41,175 bases of DNA, from positions 1-41,175 of the IMG/VR virus record IMGVR_UViG_3300006752_000059; one strand, given 5' to 3'. The notes under the pieces were generated by a model. The model was not told the origin of the DNA and did no database searches. It was given only the letters and a program-made list of their open reading frames with translations. The number at the start of each line of letters is the position of its first letter. Within the stretch, counting starts at the first letter, position 1. The position numbers and the translations under genes were made by a program. This stretch comes from a virus. Below, piece by piece: positions 11,402 to 20,519 of this stretch.

Positions 11402-14400
11402 ATGGGAAAGTGTCACAATAAAAATCTAACAACGTATAAAAACTTAAAGAAAGTTTTCAAGACTGATATTATAACAAATAATGTAATAAATCAATATCAA
11501 AGACTTTCAAAAAGTGATACTATACCTACTGTTGTAGAAGCACAAAATATGATTGCTGATAGAAAAGTTCTTTTTAACTTAAAGCAAGAAGAGTTTGGGG
11601 TTGCATTATTAAATAATCTTAGAAGGCTAAACATAATACACAGTTTTGGGGGTAGGTACTATATCAATAATACTGATTCAGATACATTACAACCGAGTCA
11701 AACACTTATAGACTCTAATGTTAGAAGGTTGAATAGATATCTTGAAATAAATAACATACCTATTGAGTCTGTAGATATAGTTAAAACAAAAAAAACATTT
11801 TCTGTATCTATTGATCCATCTATTTTTTCTGCAACTGACATGCTAGAATCTTCTAGGGCATGGGATAAACCCAGAGCTAGAAAAGTAGTTTCACATTTAA
11901 TGAGAATGTTTCCTGGAATTAATGTTAAGTTAATGTCAGTAAAGGATGCAGAAAATCTTTATGCTAGTATACCTCAATGGAAAAAAGCAAAAGTTCCTTT
12001 TAATAAAATAAACTCATTTTATCTGGATGGTACTGCTATATTAATAAATGGCAGAGTAACAGATGAAATAGCAATAGAAGAAGTCTTACACCCTTTTATA
12101 GATGCTGTAAAACTGGATAATGAAAACTTATTTAATTCTTTATTAGATGAGGCACAAAGGAATTTTCCTGAGATGACTCAACAAATAAAAGATGCTTACC
12201 GTGGTAAAAGAAGATTTACAGAAGCAGATGTTCAGTTAGAAATTGTAACACAAGCATTATCCAGACATTTTAATAATGAATATGAGAACACCCCAACTAA
12301 AAGTTTTACTGATAAAATAAAACAATTTTTAGATTGGTTTTCTAAAATTATTAAAAACCTCAATGAGGTAATTACAGGCCGTGTTATTGAAGTAAATAAT
12401 ATATCTGAGAAAGCAACCTTAAGTGACATTGCTAAACTACTTAATACAGATGGTATATCATTTAAACTAGATACACCTGTAAATGGCAGAATAAGATACA
12501 GTCTATCTCCTGAGAAACAAAAGATAGTTAATGTAGCAAAAAAAGAAGGAGGAGTTCTACAAAGAAGAATGATTGATAGATTGTTTCACAATGTTGAAAG
12601 TGCTAAAGAGGAATCAGATACTTTGTCTGCCTCAGAAGGAGTTACTTTTAACAGTGATGACTTAGTTATTTTGAATAAAGAAGACGGTAAATATTATAGT
12701 CTTACTAGTAAAAAGCCTTTTATATCTGCTAAAGAAGCGCTAGGTAGAAAAGAAACTAAAGAACAACAGCTTATTAAAAATGATTTAAGTACAATGTTAG
12801 ATGCTATTGCATCTCATGAGTCTTTTGATAAGATATCTGATAAGATTACAAATATAGAAACTGAAGTTGCTAAACAGGCTTTTAGTAATATAGTAAACCA
12901 GGTTAATACAGTCAAAAGCCAAGGAGATGTTATGTTAACTAATGTGGTCTTTCATGACGCATATACAGAGATAGCTTCTAAAGCAGACATAGTTTTGGTT
13001 GCATCAACAGGACAACTTAAAATTTTACAAATACAATTAAATGAATCAAACGTTTTAAAGACAAACCCTAAGACTTGGACCAAAGGTATATTTACTTCTA
13101 CTAAAGATATGGGTATATTATATGGTGATAAGAAAAATCCCTACAATGTAGATAAGGTAACCCTTGCAGAAACAAGTATGTATGCAAAACTTACTGATAC
13201 AAAGTCTTTAACACTCAAAACATTAGATGCTTTGGAAGTAAACCTTCTGCAAAGAATGGTTGAAAATATGGGCTATGATATTGAGTATGGTGTTGGTAAT
13301 GTTGCTAGTCTACTAGTTTCTTATAATGGAAAGAAAATAAGGTTTGATGGTAATGAGCCTCATGGGTATAAGCAAAATGCAGAAAAGGTTAATATCTTAA
13401 TACCTGCTATAGATACTAAGTTAGCAGAACAAGAAATATCAGATCAAGTACTTAAAGACGCAGCAGAACAAATTTATAATGCTGAGCAAGATATAGAATC
13501 TGCTGAGAATTTTGCTGATACTGTTGATCCTTCAGAATACCCTGAACAAGGAACTGTTCTTGGTGCTTTGGAAACATATGAAAAAGCTTTAAAGAGCAAA
13601 CAAGAAGTAGAAGATTTATTAAAAGAAAACATATATAGAGATAGATCAAAAGAAGATGTGCAAGAAGAAATAGCAAGTACATTAAGTTACATAGCTCTTG
13701 CTAAACAAGAAGGTCCTATATCACAGTCTAGAGTGTACACAAGATTATTACAGGATGCTCTAAGACAGATGAAGTCATTTAAAGAATATGCTACTGATCC
13801 TAAGAATCAAAGTAAAAAAGAATACATAACGTATATACTAAACTTTAATAGATTTCTTTCAACATTTGAAGGGCTTCATGCTATAGAAGCTAATAAAGAA
13901 TTAAATGCAACACAAAGATCATTATTAGGTAGTATTAATATTGAACTTACTCAACTACTTGGTAATGATATTGTATCAGACGTAGGTGCTAACAGAGGTA
14001 TAATTAAAACAGCTATACTTGATTATGTTGCTACTGTAATCAGGGCTTTTGCAAAGAAAGGAAAAAAGACAGATGCTGAAACAGTCATACAGTCACATTC
14101 AGGACAGACAATTACTCTTGATGATCTAGATGAGTTATTTACTCTTGTGCCGGATATATCTAACTCAGAGCTTTATGCTAAGGATTTAGCAACATCCAAA
14201 GATGTTATTCTTGCAACTATGGATAAAATATTTAAGTTTAAAAAACAAGAGTTTTTAGATAAAGTTCAAGCTAGAAAAGCAGATATATTAGATGCAGGTA
14301 AAACACTACTAGAACTCTCAGGTGAAAAAGATCTTCAAAGGTTATATGACTTTATGCTTGAGTTTGATGATAATAAAAGATTCACAGGTTTCTATACTAC

Positions 14401-17149
14401 AAGAGTAGGTCAGAATTATTTAAATGAAAAGAAAGCATTAAGAGATAAACTTTATGATGCTAATGGTAAGCCAAGAAAATATTTTCCTATTTATTCTTTA
14501 GCTAACGCTGACCCTATTCAAATAGAAAAGAATAAACAACTGTACAGAGATAAGAAAGCTTTTGCTGATTTTATGCAAGGAGAAAAACTAGAAGATGGTG
14601 TTCTAACTTCAGGAACATTTCATCAATATACACAAGAGTTTATTGATGTTAGAAAAAATTATGAGTATGCTCAAGTGTGGTCTAATGGGGAAGGTGTTAC
14701 CTGGATTAAAAAACCGGGTGTCCCACAAACTGCTTATGATGTATATAAAAACAAATACTATTATAAGGTAGAGTATACAAAAACTTTTAAAGATGCAAAC
14801 AGAGAACCTACTGGAGCTATTAAAGAAAACAAAAATTTTGATGCTGTAAAGCCTGATTATGTTGAGGTTAAAGATGAAAGATCAGACACAGGTGCTAGCT
14901 TACTCAATCCTAAGTATGAAGCTATAATGAATCCAACTGATCAATTGGGTGAAGCTAGGAAGCAATACTACTTGAAATTTGTAGAGCATTATGAAGATTT
15001 GCTTAAAAAATTACCAAGAAGTCAACGAATGCAAATGCTAGGTAAGGTACCTGTTATTGCTAACAACTTTGTGGATGAGGTAATGACTAAACCATCATTC
15101 TTTGCTAGAATGATACCTAAGTTTTTAGGAAGTATAAAGAACTTATTTACTGAAACATCAGAGCAAAAGGTTGTTCTTTTAAATGAGCAGGGAAAATTAG
15201 TAGATACTCTTCCTGTATTTTACACTGGTAATCCAAGGGTAGAAGGACAACTTGAAAAAGTATATGAAGACATTCAAGATCTTAAAGATAAAAGAATGAA
15301 TGGTGGTATTAATGTTGACCAATATAAAAAAGAAAGAGCAGTATTAGAAGCTGAAGCAGCCAAGTTAAGATCACAACCTACACTTGGTGAAGTTAGTACA
15401 GACATGACTAAAAGTTTAGTTAAGTTTGCAAGTATGGCAGAAAACTTTGAGGTAATGGGTCAAATAGAAGACACATTACAAGCAATGGTACAAGCCTTAA
15501 AAATGAGAGCTTATAAAGAACCAGGTACAGCGCTTGAGTTAATTGCAAAAATAAAACAAGGATCACAAGGCTTTGTGAATACAGTTGTAGGTAGAGATAG
15601 CCAAACCGGTTTGCAAAGTAATGCAGAAAAACGTGCTCATCATTGGATGAAAATGGTTTACTATGATAATGATAAAATAACTAAAGGTGCCGTAGACAAG
15701 TTAGCAGGTGGATTAATTAATCTGTCTTCATTGTCTTATGTGGCTTTTAACATATTTGGTAACTTTAATAACTTGACTCTAGGTCAAATTAACAATTACA
15801 TAGAAGCTGCCGGTGGTTTATTTTATACAGCAGGAGATTATACTGAAGCTACTAAAATGTTTTATACTATGGGTACCCAAGGTATGATAGAGAGAACAGC
15901 TAATGCTGTTGAGTCAGCAGCAGATTTTACAGGTAGAGTAGTGACCGGTAATAATTTACAAATAAAAAGAGGAAACTACGATCCAGATAAAGCACTTAAT
16001 AAATATGAAGCAATAGTTCAGTATTTTAGAATGATGGACGATGATGCAGATATAAGAGAACAGTTTGGATTAGGTGATGGTGAAACTTTATGGTCAAGAT
16101 TCACAAACTTTGGTTACTCTTTTAACCAGGGTGCTGAATACAAAGTTCAAAGTACTGTGGGTATGGCTATGCTATTAGGTACACAAATATCTAATGGTGA
16201 AGATTCTCTAAATCTAGTTGATGCTTTAGACTTTGATCAGTCAACTGGTAAAGTAACTATGAGAGAAGGTTATGATACAATTATCAATAAAGATGGATCT
16301 ACTACAGAATATACAGATGGGTGGAGATATGAAATGAGAAATAATATACGTGAAGTAAACAAGCAGATACATGGTAACTATGCTAGAGAAGATAGAATGG
16401 TTATTCAAAATAACTTTACTGGTATATTAATGGCACAGTTTCACAAGTGGGTTATGCCTGCTTTTAGAGCAAGGTTCCAAGAAAATTATTATGATCAAAA
16501 CTTAGGTTGGTTAGAAGGTAGATATACATCTGCATTTAAGTTTTTAAATCATATACGAAAAACTGCTGTAACTGGTGAAAGAGGTATGGCTAAGTTTGGT
16601 TTAGCAGAGTTAGGTAAATCATTTAAAGAGGAGTACGGACTTGTAGATGGAAGATACGATGAGGGTAAAGCAAACATGATGCTTAAAAATGTATATAGAA
16701 CATTAGGTGAAGCAATGATACTGCTAATTATTCATATTCTAGATGAGACTTTAGTTGGTGGAGATGATGATGACCCTATCCTTATTAAAAAGCTTAGAAA
16801 CTTTGGCGCTTATCAAGCAAACAGAACTTATAAAGAGATGGTTTTATTTAATCCTTTACCTACACTAGGTGGTTACCAACAAGTATATCAGATGTTAAAA
16901 TCTCCTATAGCTGCTACACGAACTCTTGGAGAGCTAGGTGAATTACTTGACCTTACTTTTGGTACTGCATTTGGTCTACTGGTTTATAGTGATAAAGAAT
17001 TTAATGAAAACAGTAAATATGTATATCAGAACAAACCTAAGAAAGGTATGTGGAAGCTAGAAAAAAACTTCTATGATGTAGTTCCTGTATTATATACTTT
17101 ACAAAAATGGAAAAACTTTGAAAAACTTGAAAGTTTTTATATTAAATAA
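11402..17149 (+). CDS. Giant virion-associated protein with altered zincin-like region
   Basis: This 1,915-aa protein has no assigned function. It follows the RNA polymerase gene with a 3-nt gap and is probably co-transcribed and packaged with it. Residues 205-320 resemble the zincin segment of the upstream gene: a strand-rich lead-in, then EEVLH at 226-230 where the active motif would read HExxH, then a helical stretch ending in a Trp/Phe-rich amphipathic helix (FLDWF). The first histidine is replaced by Glu, so this copy is probably not a normal zinc protease. The middle is long and helical, with probable coiled coils near 690-790. Two hydrophobic patches lie near residues 1437-1478 and 1770-1790, the second followed by an Asp-rich run. 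This suggests an internal or ejected virion protein that may contact membrane. That role is inferred from context only. Confidence 0.75.
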   Translation: MGKCHNKNLTTYKNLKKVFKTDIITNNVINQYQRLSKSDTIPTVVEAQNMIADRKVLFNLKQEEFGVALLNNLRRLNIIHSFGGRYYINNTDSDTLQPSQTLIDSNVRRLNRYLEINNIPIESVDIVKTKKTFSVSIDPSIFSATDMLESSRAWDKPRARKVVSHLMRMFPGINVKLMSVKDAENLYASIPQWKKAKVPFNKINSFYLDGTAILINGRVTDEIAIEEVLHPFIDAVKLDNENLFNSLLDEAQRNFPEMTQQIKDAYRGKRRFTEADVQLEIVTQALSRHFNNEYENTPTKSFTDKIKQFLDWFSKIIKNLNEVITGRVIEVNNISEKATLSDIAKLLNTDGISFKLDTPVNGRIRYSLSPEKQKIVNVAKKEGGVLQRRMIDRLFHNVESAKEESDTLSASEGVTFNSDDLVILNKEDGKYYSLTSKKPFISAKEALGRKETKEQQLIKNDLSTMLDAIASHESFDKISDKITNIETEVAKQAFSNIVNQVNTVKSQGDVMLTNVVFHDAYTEIASKADIVLVASTGQLKILQIQLNESNVLKTNPKTWTKGIFTSTKDMGILYGDKKNPYNVDKVTLAETSMYAKLTDTKSLTLKTLDALEVNLLQRMVENMGYDIEYGVGNVASLLVSYNGKKIRFDGNEPHGYKQNAEKVNILIPAIDTKLAEQEISDQVLKDAAEQIYNAEQDIESAENFADTVDPSEYPEQGTVLGALETYEKALKSKQEVEDLLKENIYRDRSKEDVQEEIASTLSYIALAKQEGPISQSRVYTRLLQDALRQMKSFKEYATDPKNQSKKEYITYILNFNRFLSTFEGLHAIEANKELNATQRSLLGSINIELTQLLGNDIVSDVGANRGIIKTAILDYVATVIRAFAKKGKKTDAETVIQSHSGQTITLDDLDELFTLVPDISNSELYAKDLATSKDVILATMDKIFKFKKQEFLDKVQARKADILDAGKTLLELSGEKDLQRLYDFMLEFDDNKRFTGFYTTRVGQNYLNEKKALRDKLYDANGKPRKYFPIYSLANADPIQIEKNKQLYRDKKAFADFMQGEKLEDGVLTSGTFHQYTQEFIDVRKNYEYAQVWSNGEGVTWIKKPGVPQTAYDVYKNKYYYKVEYTKTFKDANREPTGAIKENKNFDAVKPDYVEVKDERSDTGASLLNPKYEAIMNPTDQLGEARKQYYLKFVEHYEDLLKKLPRSQRMQMLGKVPVIANNFVDEVMTKPSFFARMIPKFLGSIKNLFTETSEQKVVLLNEQGKLVDTLPVFYTGNPRVEGQLEKVYEDIQDLKDKRMNGGINVDQYKKERAVLEAEAAKLRSQPTLGEVSTDMTKSLVKFASMAENFEVMGQIEDTLQAMVQALKMRAYKEPGTALELIAKIKQGSQGFVNTVVGRDSQTGLQSNAEKRAHHWMKMVYYDNDKITKGAVDKLAGGLINLSSLSYVAFNIFGNFNNLTLGQINNYIEAAGGLFYTAGDYTEATKMFYTMGTQGMIERTANAVESAADFTGRVVTGNNLQIKRGNYDPDKALNKYEAIVQYFRMMDDDADIREQFGLGDGETLWSRFTNFGYSFNQGAEYKVQSTVGMAMLLGTQISNGEDSLNLVDALDFDQSTGKVTMREGYDTIINKDGSTTEYTDGWRYEMRNNIREVNKQIHGNYAREDRMVIQNNFTGILMAQFHKWVMPAFRARFQENYYDQNLGWLEGRYTSAFKFLNHIRKTAVTGERGMAKFGLAELGKSFKEEYGLVDGRYDEGKANMMLKNVYRTLGEAMILLIIHILDETLVGGDDDDPILIKKLRNFGAYQANRTYKEMVLFNPLPTLGGYQQVYQMLKSPIAATRTLGELGELLDLTFGTAFGLLVYSDKEFNENSKYVYQNKPKKGMWKLEKNFYDVVPVLYTLQKWKNFEKLESFYIK
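17121..17138 (+). terminator. Weak AT-rich hairpin at end of the giant-gene operon
   Basis: AAAAACT and AGTTTTT pair around a TGAA loop inside the last codons of the 1,915-aa gene. The stem is nearly all A-T, with a single G-C pair, and there is no separate T run beyond its own 3' arm. It could slow or end transcription before the promoter-like motif about 55 nt downstream, but the energy is low. Confidence 0.25.
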
Positions 17150-17190
17150 GACAAATTAACAGGTTAAAATCCTAGGGATGACGGTATAAT

Positions 17191-17208
17191 TGTGTATATT
17201 ATAGTATA
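17191..17208 (+). promoter_or_regulatory. Promoter-like motif, copy 1 (upstream of holin)
   Basis: The element reads TTGTGTATATTA, then TAG, then TATA. The core GTATATTA (17194-17201) followed after 3-4 nt by TATA recurs twice more in the window (20743 and 20818), each time upstream of a plus-strand unit. It lies 42 nt before the holin ATG, in the 93-nt gap after the giant genes. An AGGTTA/TAACCT inverted pair (17161-17166 and 17207-17212) brackets it. Whether the phage polymerase or host sigma reads it cannot be told from the sequence. Confidence 0.5.
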
Positions 17209-17242
17209 ACCTCCCAAGAATTAAAGTAAATGAGACTAATAA

Positions 17243-17656
17243 ATGACAACTAAATTATTCATAGTGAGCATAACAGCATTTTGTACGTACTTATGTACGT
17301 ACTTTTTTGATTTATCAATGGAAAACATGGAACAATACTTGGCCGTTTGTTCAGTATTATGGTTAGATGGCATTTTTGGAGTTTGGGCTGGCTGTAAAAG
17401 AGAAGGATTTAAAACATATAAAGCGTTAAGAATTACTAGAAACACCTTTGCGTGGATAGCCATTCTGACCGTTATACTAATGGTAGAAAAAGGATTTACA
17501 GGAACAGGCTGGCTATCCGAGGTAGTTGTTGTACCCTTTATGATACTACAACTTATTAGTGCTTTAAAAAATGCTTCTATGGCAGGTTTAATAAAGACAG
17601 AAGAACTTAATAAAATTTTAGATAGAATTGATAATCATAAAGGACCTAGAACTTAG
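17243..17656 (+). CDS. Phage holin (4-TM, phage_holin_4 type)
   Basis: This is a 137-aa integral membrane protein predicted to permeabilise the inner membrane at lysis. Hydrophobic segments lie at roughly residues 4-22, 33-50, 68-84 and 94-110. The second contains a WLDGIFGVWAG stretch that fits the D-x-x-G-x signature of the toxin-secretion/phage lysis holin family. The C-terminus is short and charged (KILDRIDNHKG). No endolysin is adjacent. The gene stands alone between a promoter-like motif and the convergent nrdA, and its TAG stop overlaps the nrdA TAA stop on the other strand. A 12-bp tandem duplication encodes Thr-Tyr twice within the first membrane segment. The family call is good; the actual timing role is not visible. 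Confidence 0.75.
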   Translation: MTTKLFIVSITAFCTYLCTYFFDLSMENMEQYLAVCSVLWLDGIFGVWAGCKREGFKTYKALRITRNTFAWIAILTVILMVEKGFTGTGWLSEVVVVPFMILQLISALKNASMAGLIKTEELNKILDRIDNHKGPRT

Positions 17657-19278
17657 CCTTCACAACTAGAACATTCTAATATATTACGAGCAAAGTCCTG
17701 TGCACTACTCTTACTAAACTGATAGTACAAAGTCTTTACACCTTCTTCCCAAGCATACATATATAGTTTGTTTATATCTTTAGCTGACACAGATGGATCT
17801 ATCATTAAGTTTAATGACTGTGATTGATCAATATACTTTTGTCTTTGTGCTGCCTGCAATACAATCTCTTTTGGAGATATCTCAACAAATGATTTAAATA
17901 CTTCTTTAGTTGGAAAATCTAAATGTTGTACACTACCATCTTTTTTTAAGATAGACTTCCAAGTCTTATCTGTATTTAGACCATGCTTCTCAAGCTCCTC
18001 TTCTAAGAAAGGGTTCTTGTAAATAGTCTTAGACTTAGCAAGATCCTTAATAAAGTAGTTAGACTTGATAGGCTCTATACCCATAGATACAGCACCGTGT
18101 ATAAATGAACTAGACTTAGTAGGAGCAATGGCCATAAGAGTAGTGTTAGCATACCCTTCTCTAAGAGATGTGTATCCATACTCATTATGTAACTCTCTAG
18201 AAGCAATCTCACTTCTGTCTTTAAGTGTTCTGAAGATCTCACTGTTCAATCCTTTAGCTTGCAATGAGTCAAACTCAAGAAGCTTAGACTGAAACAAAGA
18301 GTGGTATCCTAAAACACCAAGTCCAATTGCTCTATGCTTCTCAGCAAAGTTAAACGCTCTCTTCATACCCGGCATAGTCTCAGACTTTATAATGAATTCA
18401 TCCATTACTGCATTTAAGAAATATACATATGTTTCAATTGCGTCAGTTTCTTTTATCTGATCCCAGTGCAACAGGTTGATAGAACCAAGGCAACATACAA
18501 AAGAGTTATAACTATCTGTAGGAAGCTGGATCTCTGAGCATAAATTAGATGCTGTAATATCCATCCCAAGTTCTTTGTAAGGAGAATTGTTATTAGAATT
18601 ATCTTTAAACATAATATAAGGAAATCCAAACTCACTTCTGTTCTGAATAATCTTAGCCCATACTTTACGTTTATCTTTGTCTCCTTCTTTCATCTCAGTC
18701 ATCCATTGATCAGTAACTGTAACACCATACTGTAAATTTTGTATAGGGTTACCCTCTGTACCAATATCCAAGAACTCTAGGATGTCTGCATGCTCAACTG
18801 GTAGGTATACTGCACAAGCACCACGTCTGGCCTCAGACTGCTTACATACATCTACTACAGTATCATATATCTTAGCGTAGTGCACTGGACCATCAGCAAA
18901 GCCACCTGTAGATATTTCAGTTCCTCTTGCCCTAATGTTGCCAATAAAAGCACTTGTACCTCCCCCATATTTACTCATCATTCCAATTTCACGGCCTGCA
19001 TTTAATATGCTATCTAAGTTATCATCAACGTTAGATCCATAACAGCTTATAGGTAAACCTTTTTGTTTACCAAAGTTAATCCATACAGGAGTAGACAAAG
19101 AGTAAAACCCTCTTGCCATGTAGTCCTCAAACTTTTCTGCAAAACCTTTTATATTCAAATACTTTTCCGCTTTAATAGCAATGTCTTTGATTCTTTGCTC
19201 AGGGGATTCTGATATATATCCCCTTGATAAAAATGTACGGCTATCTTTATTAAGCCAATAGTATTTATTGTATTCCAT
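17653..19278 (-). CDS. nrdA: Class I ribonucleotide reductase, large (alpha) subunit
   Basis: NrdA reduces ribonucleoside diphosphates to deoxynucleotides together with NrdB. All expected catalytic parts are visible in its 541 aa: Cys79 in LPISCYGSN and Cys262 (VCCLGSINL) as the redox pair, NLCSE at 245-249 with the thiyl-radical Cys247 and the Asn and Glu beside it, the Tyr518-Tyr519 radical-transfer pair, and a C-terminal CSSC (536-539) for re-reduction. The glycine-rich MMSKYGGGTS at 100-109 is typical. There is no N-terminal ATP cone, so overall activity control would not sit on this subunit; short cone-less versions are common in phages. It is the last gene of the nrdB-orf46-nrdA unit, starting 10 nt after orf46. 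No glutaredoxin or thioredoxin gene is nearby. Confidence 0.95.
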   Translation of the reverse strand: MEYNKYYWLNKDSRTFLSRGYISESPEQRIKDIAIKAEKYLNIKGFAEKFEDYMARGFYSLSTPVWINFGKQKGLPISCYGSNVDDNLDSILNAGREIGMMSKYGGGTSAFIGNIRARGTEISTGGFADGPVHYAKIYDTVVDVCKQSEARRGACAVYLPVEHADILEFLDIGTEGNPIQNLQYGVTVTDQWMTEMKEGDKDKRKVWAKIIQNRSEFGFPYIMFKDNSNNNSPYKELGMDITASNLCSEIQLPTDSYNSFVCCLGSINLLHWDQIKETDAIETYVYFLNAVMDEFIIKSETMPGMKRAFNFAEKHRAIGLGVLGYHSLFQSKLLEFDSLQAKGLNSEIFRTLKDRSEIASRELHNEYGYTSLREGYANTTLMAIAPTKSSSFIHGAVSMGIEPIKSNYFIKDLAKSKTIYKNPFLEEELEKHGLNTDKTWKSILKKDGSVQHLDFPTKEVFKSFVEISPKEIVLQAAQRQKYIDQSQSLNLMIDPSVSAKDINKLYMYAWEEGVKTLYYQFSKSSAQDFARNILECSSCEG

Positions 19279-19288
19279 GCTGGTTTGT

Positions 19289-19429
19289 TTAAATTGTTCT
19301 GTTTCTTCTTTTGTTGTCCCACTGGACCTTTTTAGATCTACCCAACATCATAAATTTAGAAACTCTTTGATTGAAGTTTCCTCTTTCTGTATTTAGTTGG
19401 GTATTACCTGTTGTTTGTTCTGAATTCAT
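19289..19429 (-). CDS. Small basic protein between nrdB and nrdA (46 aa)
   Basis: This short ORF begins with ATG 10 nt after the nrdB stop and ends 10 nt before the nrdA start, so it fills the gap between the two exactly. The product is polar and basic, rich in Asn, Gln, Arg and Lys, and ends NKRRNRTI. It has a central RVSKFMMLGRSKK stretch that could form an amphipathic helix. No family is recognised. The even spacing and intact frame argue that it is translated; its role is unknown. It might simply keep ribosomes coupled across the gap, or bind NrdA or nucleic acid. Confidence 0.55.
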   Translation of the reverse strand: MNSEQTTGNTQLNTERGNFNQRVSKFMMLGRSKKVQWDNKRRNRTI

Positions 19430-19439
19430 TATTTAATTA

Positions 19440-20420
19440 TTAAAATAGATCATCAACTGTGATGCTCTTGCTTTTCTTATTATAGTCAACACTCTTTTTG
19501 TAAAAGAAGTCTCCCTCTTTAGTACCAGTGATCTCTATATCAAACCATTCTACTGCTTTTAATATTTCTTGATCTACTTCAAAGATTGGTTTCATACCTA
19601 TCTTTTCTAGAGAGTTGTTGAATCTATTTTTTATAAAGTGTTGTATTGTATTCTGTGGTAAGAAGCTAAGTTCTCCTTTCTCAAAGATCCAATCAAGTAT
19701 ACCGCACTCTGCTCTATATGCTTTTCTACATGCTGAATCTATTAGATCTTCAAACTCCTGATCAAACCATTCTGGATTTTCTCTTTTGATTATATTAATA
19801 ATCTCAGCACCAAAGTTTCCGTGTATCTCTTCTTCTTTACTAGTAGCTTCAACAACATTAGATATGCCTTTAAGCACATTCTTTTCTTTGTTAAAGCTCA
19901 TCATAATTAAGAACTGACTAAACAAGCTTACGTGTTCTATAAACAAAGAGAATAGCAATACAGACTTAGTATACATTTTATTGTCTCTAGAGCGTGTACC
20001 ATCTAGGTACTTCTTTAAGTACTTAAGTCTACCTTCTATTGCAGGCACCTCAACTACTGATTGAAATTCTTTTTCTAATCCTAGTATTCTAAGCAGCCTG
20101 GCGTAAGCATCTTTATGTCTAACTTCTGACTCAGCAAAAGTAAATCCTACATCACCTACTTCTGTGATAGGCATTCTCTTATATAGATCTCCCCAAAAGG
20201 TTTTTACATTTACTTCTATTTGCGCAATTGCAAGCATTGTCTTTTTAATGACATCTTTTTCTTCATTTGATATAGTGACTTTAAAGTCTTGTATGTCTTC
20301 TGTAAAGTTGAATTCTGTATCAATCCAGTACGAGTGCCTAATTGCATCTTTGTATGCTAGTAGTTGTGGATATTCATAAGGCAATATGTTTACTCTGGGT
20401 TTAAAGATGTCTTTGTTCAT
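19440..20420 (-). CDS. nrdB: Class I ribonucleotide reductase, small (beta) subunit
   Basis: NrdB houses the metal cofactor that generates the radical for NrdA. The 326-aa chain carries the ferritin-like ligand set: Glu69 in AQIEVNVK, Glu99 and His102 in ESEVRHKDAY, a second helix pair with EHVSLF, and EEEIHGNFG. Tyr106 sits at the position of the radical tyrosine (ExxHxxxY). The first ligand appears to be Glu rather than the Asp of E. coli NrdB, a feature of several non-Ia subclasses, so the metal type is uncertain. The C-terminus VDDLF fits the NrdA-docking tail. The start ATG lies about 20 nt after a terminator-like hairpin, suggesting attenuation. Confidence 0.95.
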   Translation of the reverse strand: MNKDIFKPRVNILPYEYPQLLAYKDAIRHSYWIDTEFNFTEDIQDFKVTISNEEKDVIKKTMLAIAQIEVNVKTFWGDLYKRMPITEVGDVGFTFAESEVRHKDAYARLLRILGLEKEFQSVVEVPAIEGRLKYLKKYLDGTRSRDNKMYTKSVLLFSLFIEHVSLFSQFLIMMSFNKEKNVLKGISNVVEATSKEEEIHGNFGAEIINIIKRENPEWFDQEFEDLIDSACRKAYRAECGILDWIFEKGELSFLPQNTIQHFIKNRFNNSLEKIGMKPIFEVDQEILKAVEWFDIEITGTKEGDFFYKKSVDYNKKSKSITVDDLF

Positions 20421-20424
20421 TGTA

Positions 20425-20474
20425 TAATTTATTAAGGATTAAAAAGCCGCACCCCTCTTTGGAAGAATGCAGCT
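20425..20474 (-). terminator. Terminator-like hairpin and TAATAAATTA leader before nrdB
   Basis: Read on the minus strand, AGCTGCA (20474-20468) pairs with TGCGGCT (20451-20445), and six further inner pairs, several of them G-U, leave a CAAA loop. A TTTTT run follows. The G-U pairs work only on this strand. Ten nt further on is TAATAAATTA (20434-20425), then 4 nt, then the nrdB ATG. The hairpin may end transcription from the 62-aa gene, or attenuate nrdBA. The same layout precedes the gene at 35784-36107. Confidence 0.6.
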
Positions 20475-20519
20475 GTCAGATAGATATAATTTAAAAAAAA
20501 ATTATCTTATATGAAAGGA

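Noticed and set aside
17159-17176. GGTTAAAATCC resembling a tRNA T-arm
   Set aside because: The flanking 5-bp stem does not form and the upstream sequence is coding, with no cloverleaf.
17283-17306. 12-bp tandem repeat in the first membrane segment of the holin
   Set aside because: It is in frame and keeps the hydrophobic segment; it probably reflects a simple duplication without regulatory meaning.
17653-19278. NrdA as a truncated pseudogene because the ATP cone is missing
   Set aside because: All catalytic cysteines, the tyrosine pair and the C-terminal CxxC are present; cone-less phage NrdA proteins are normal.
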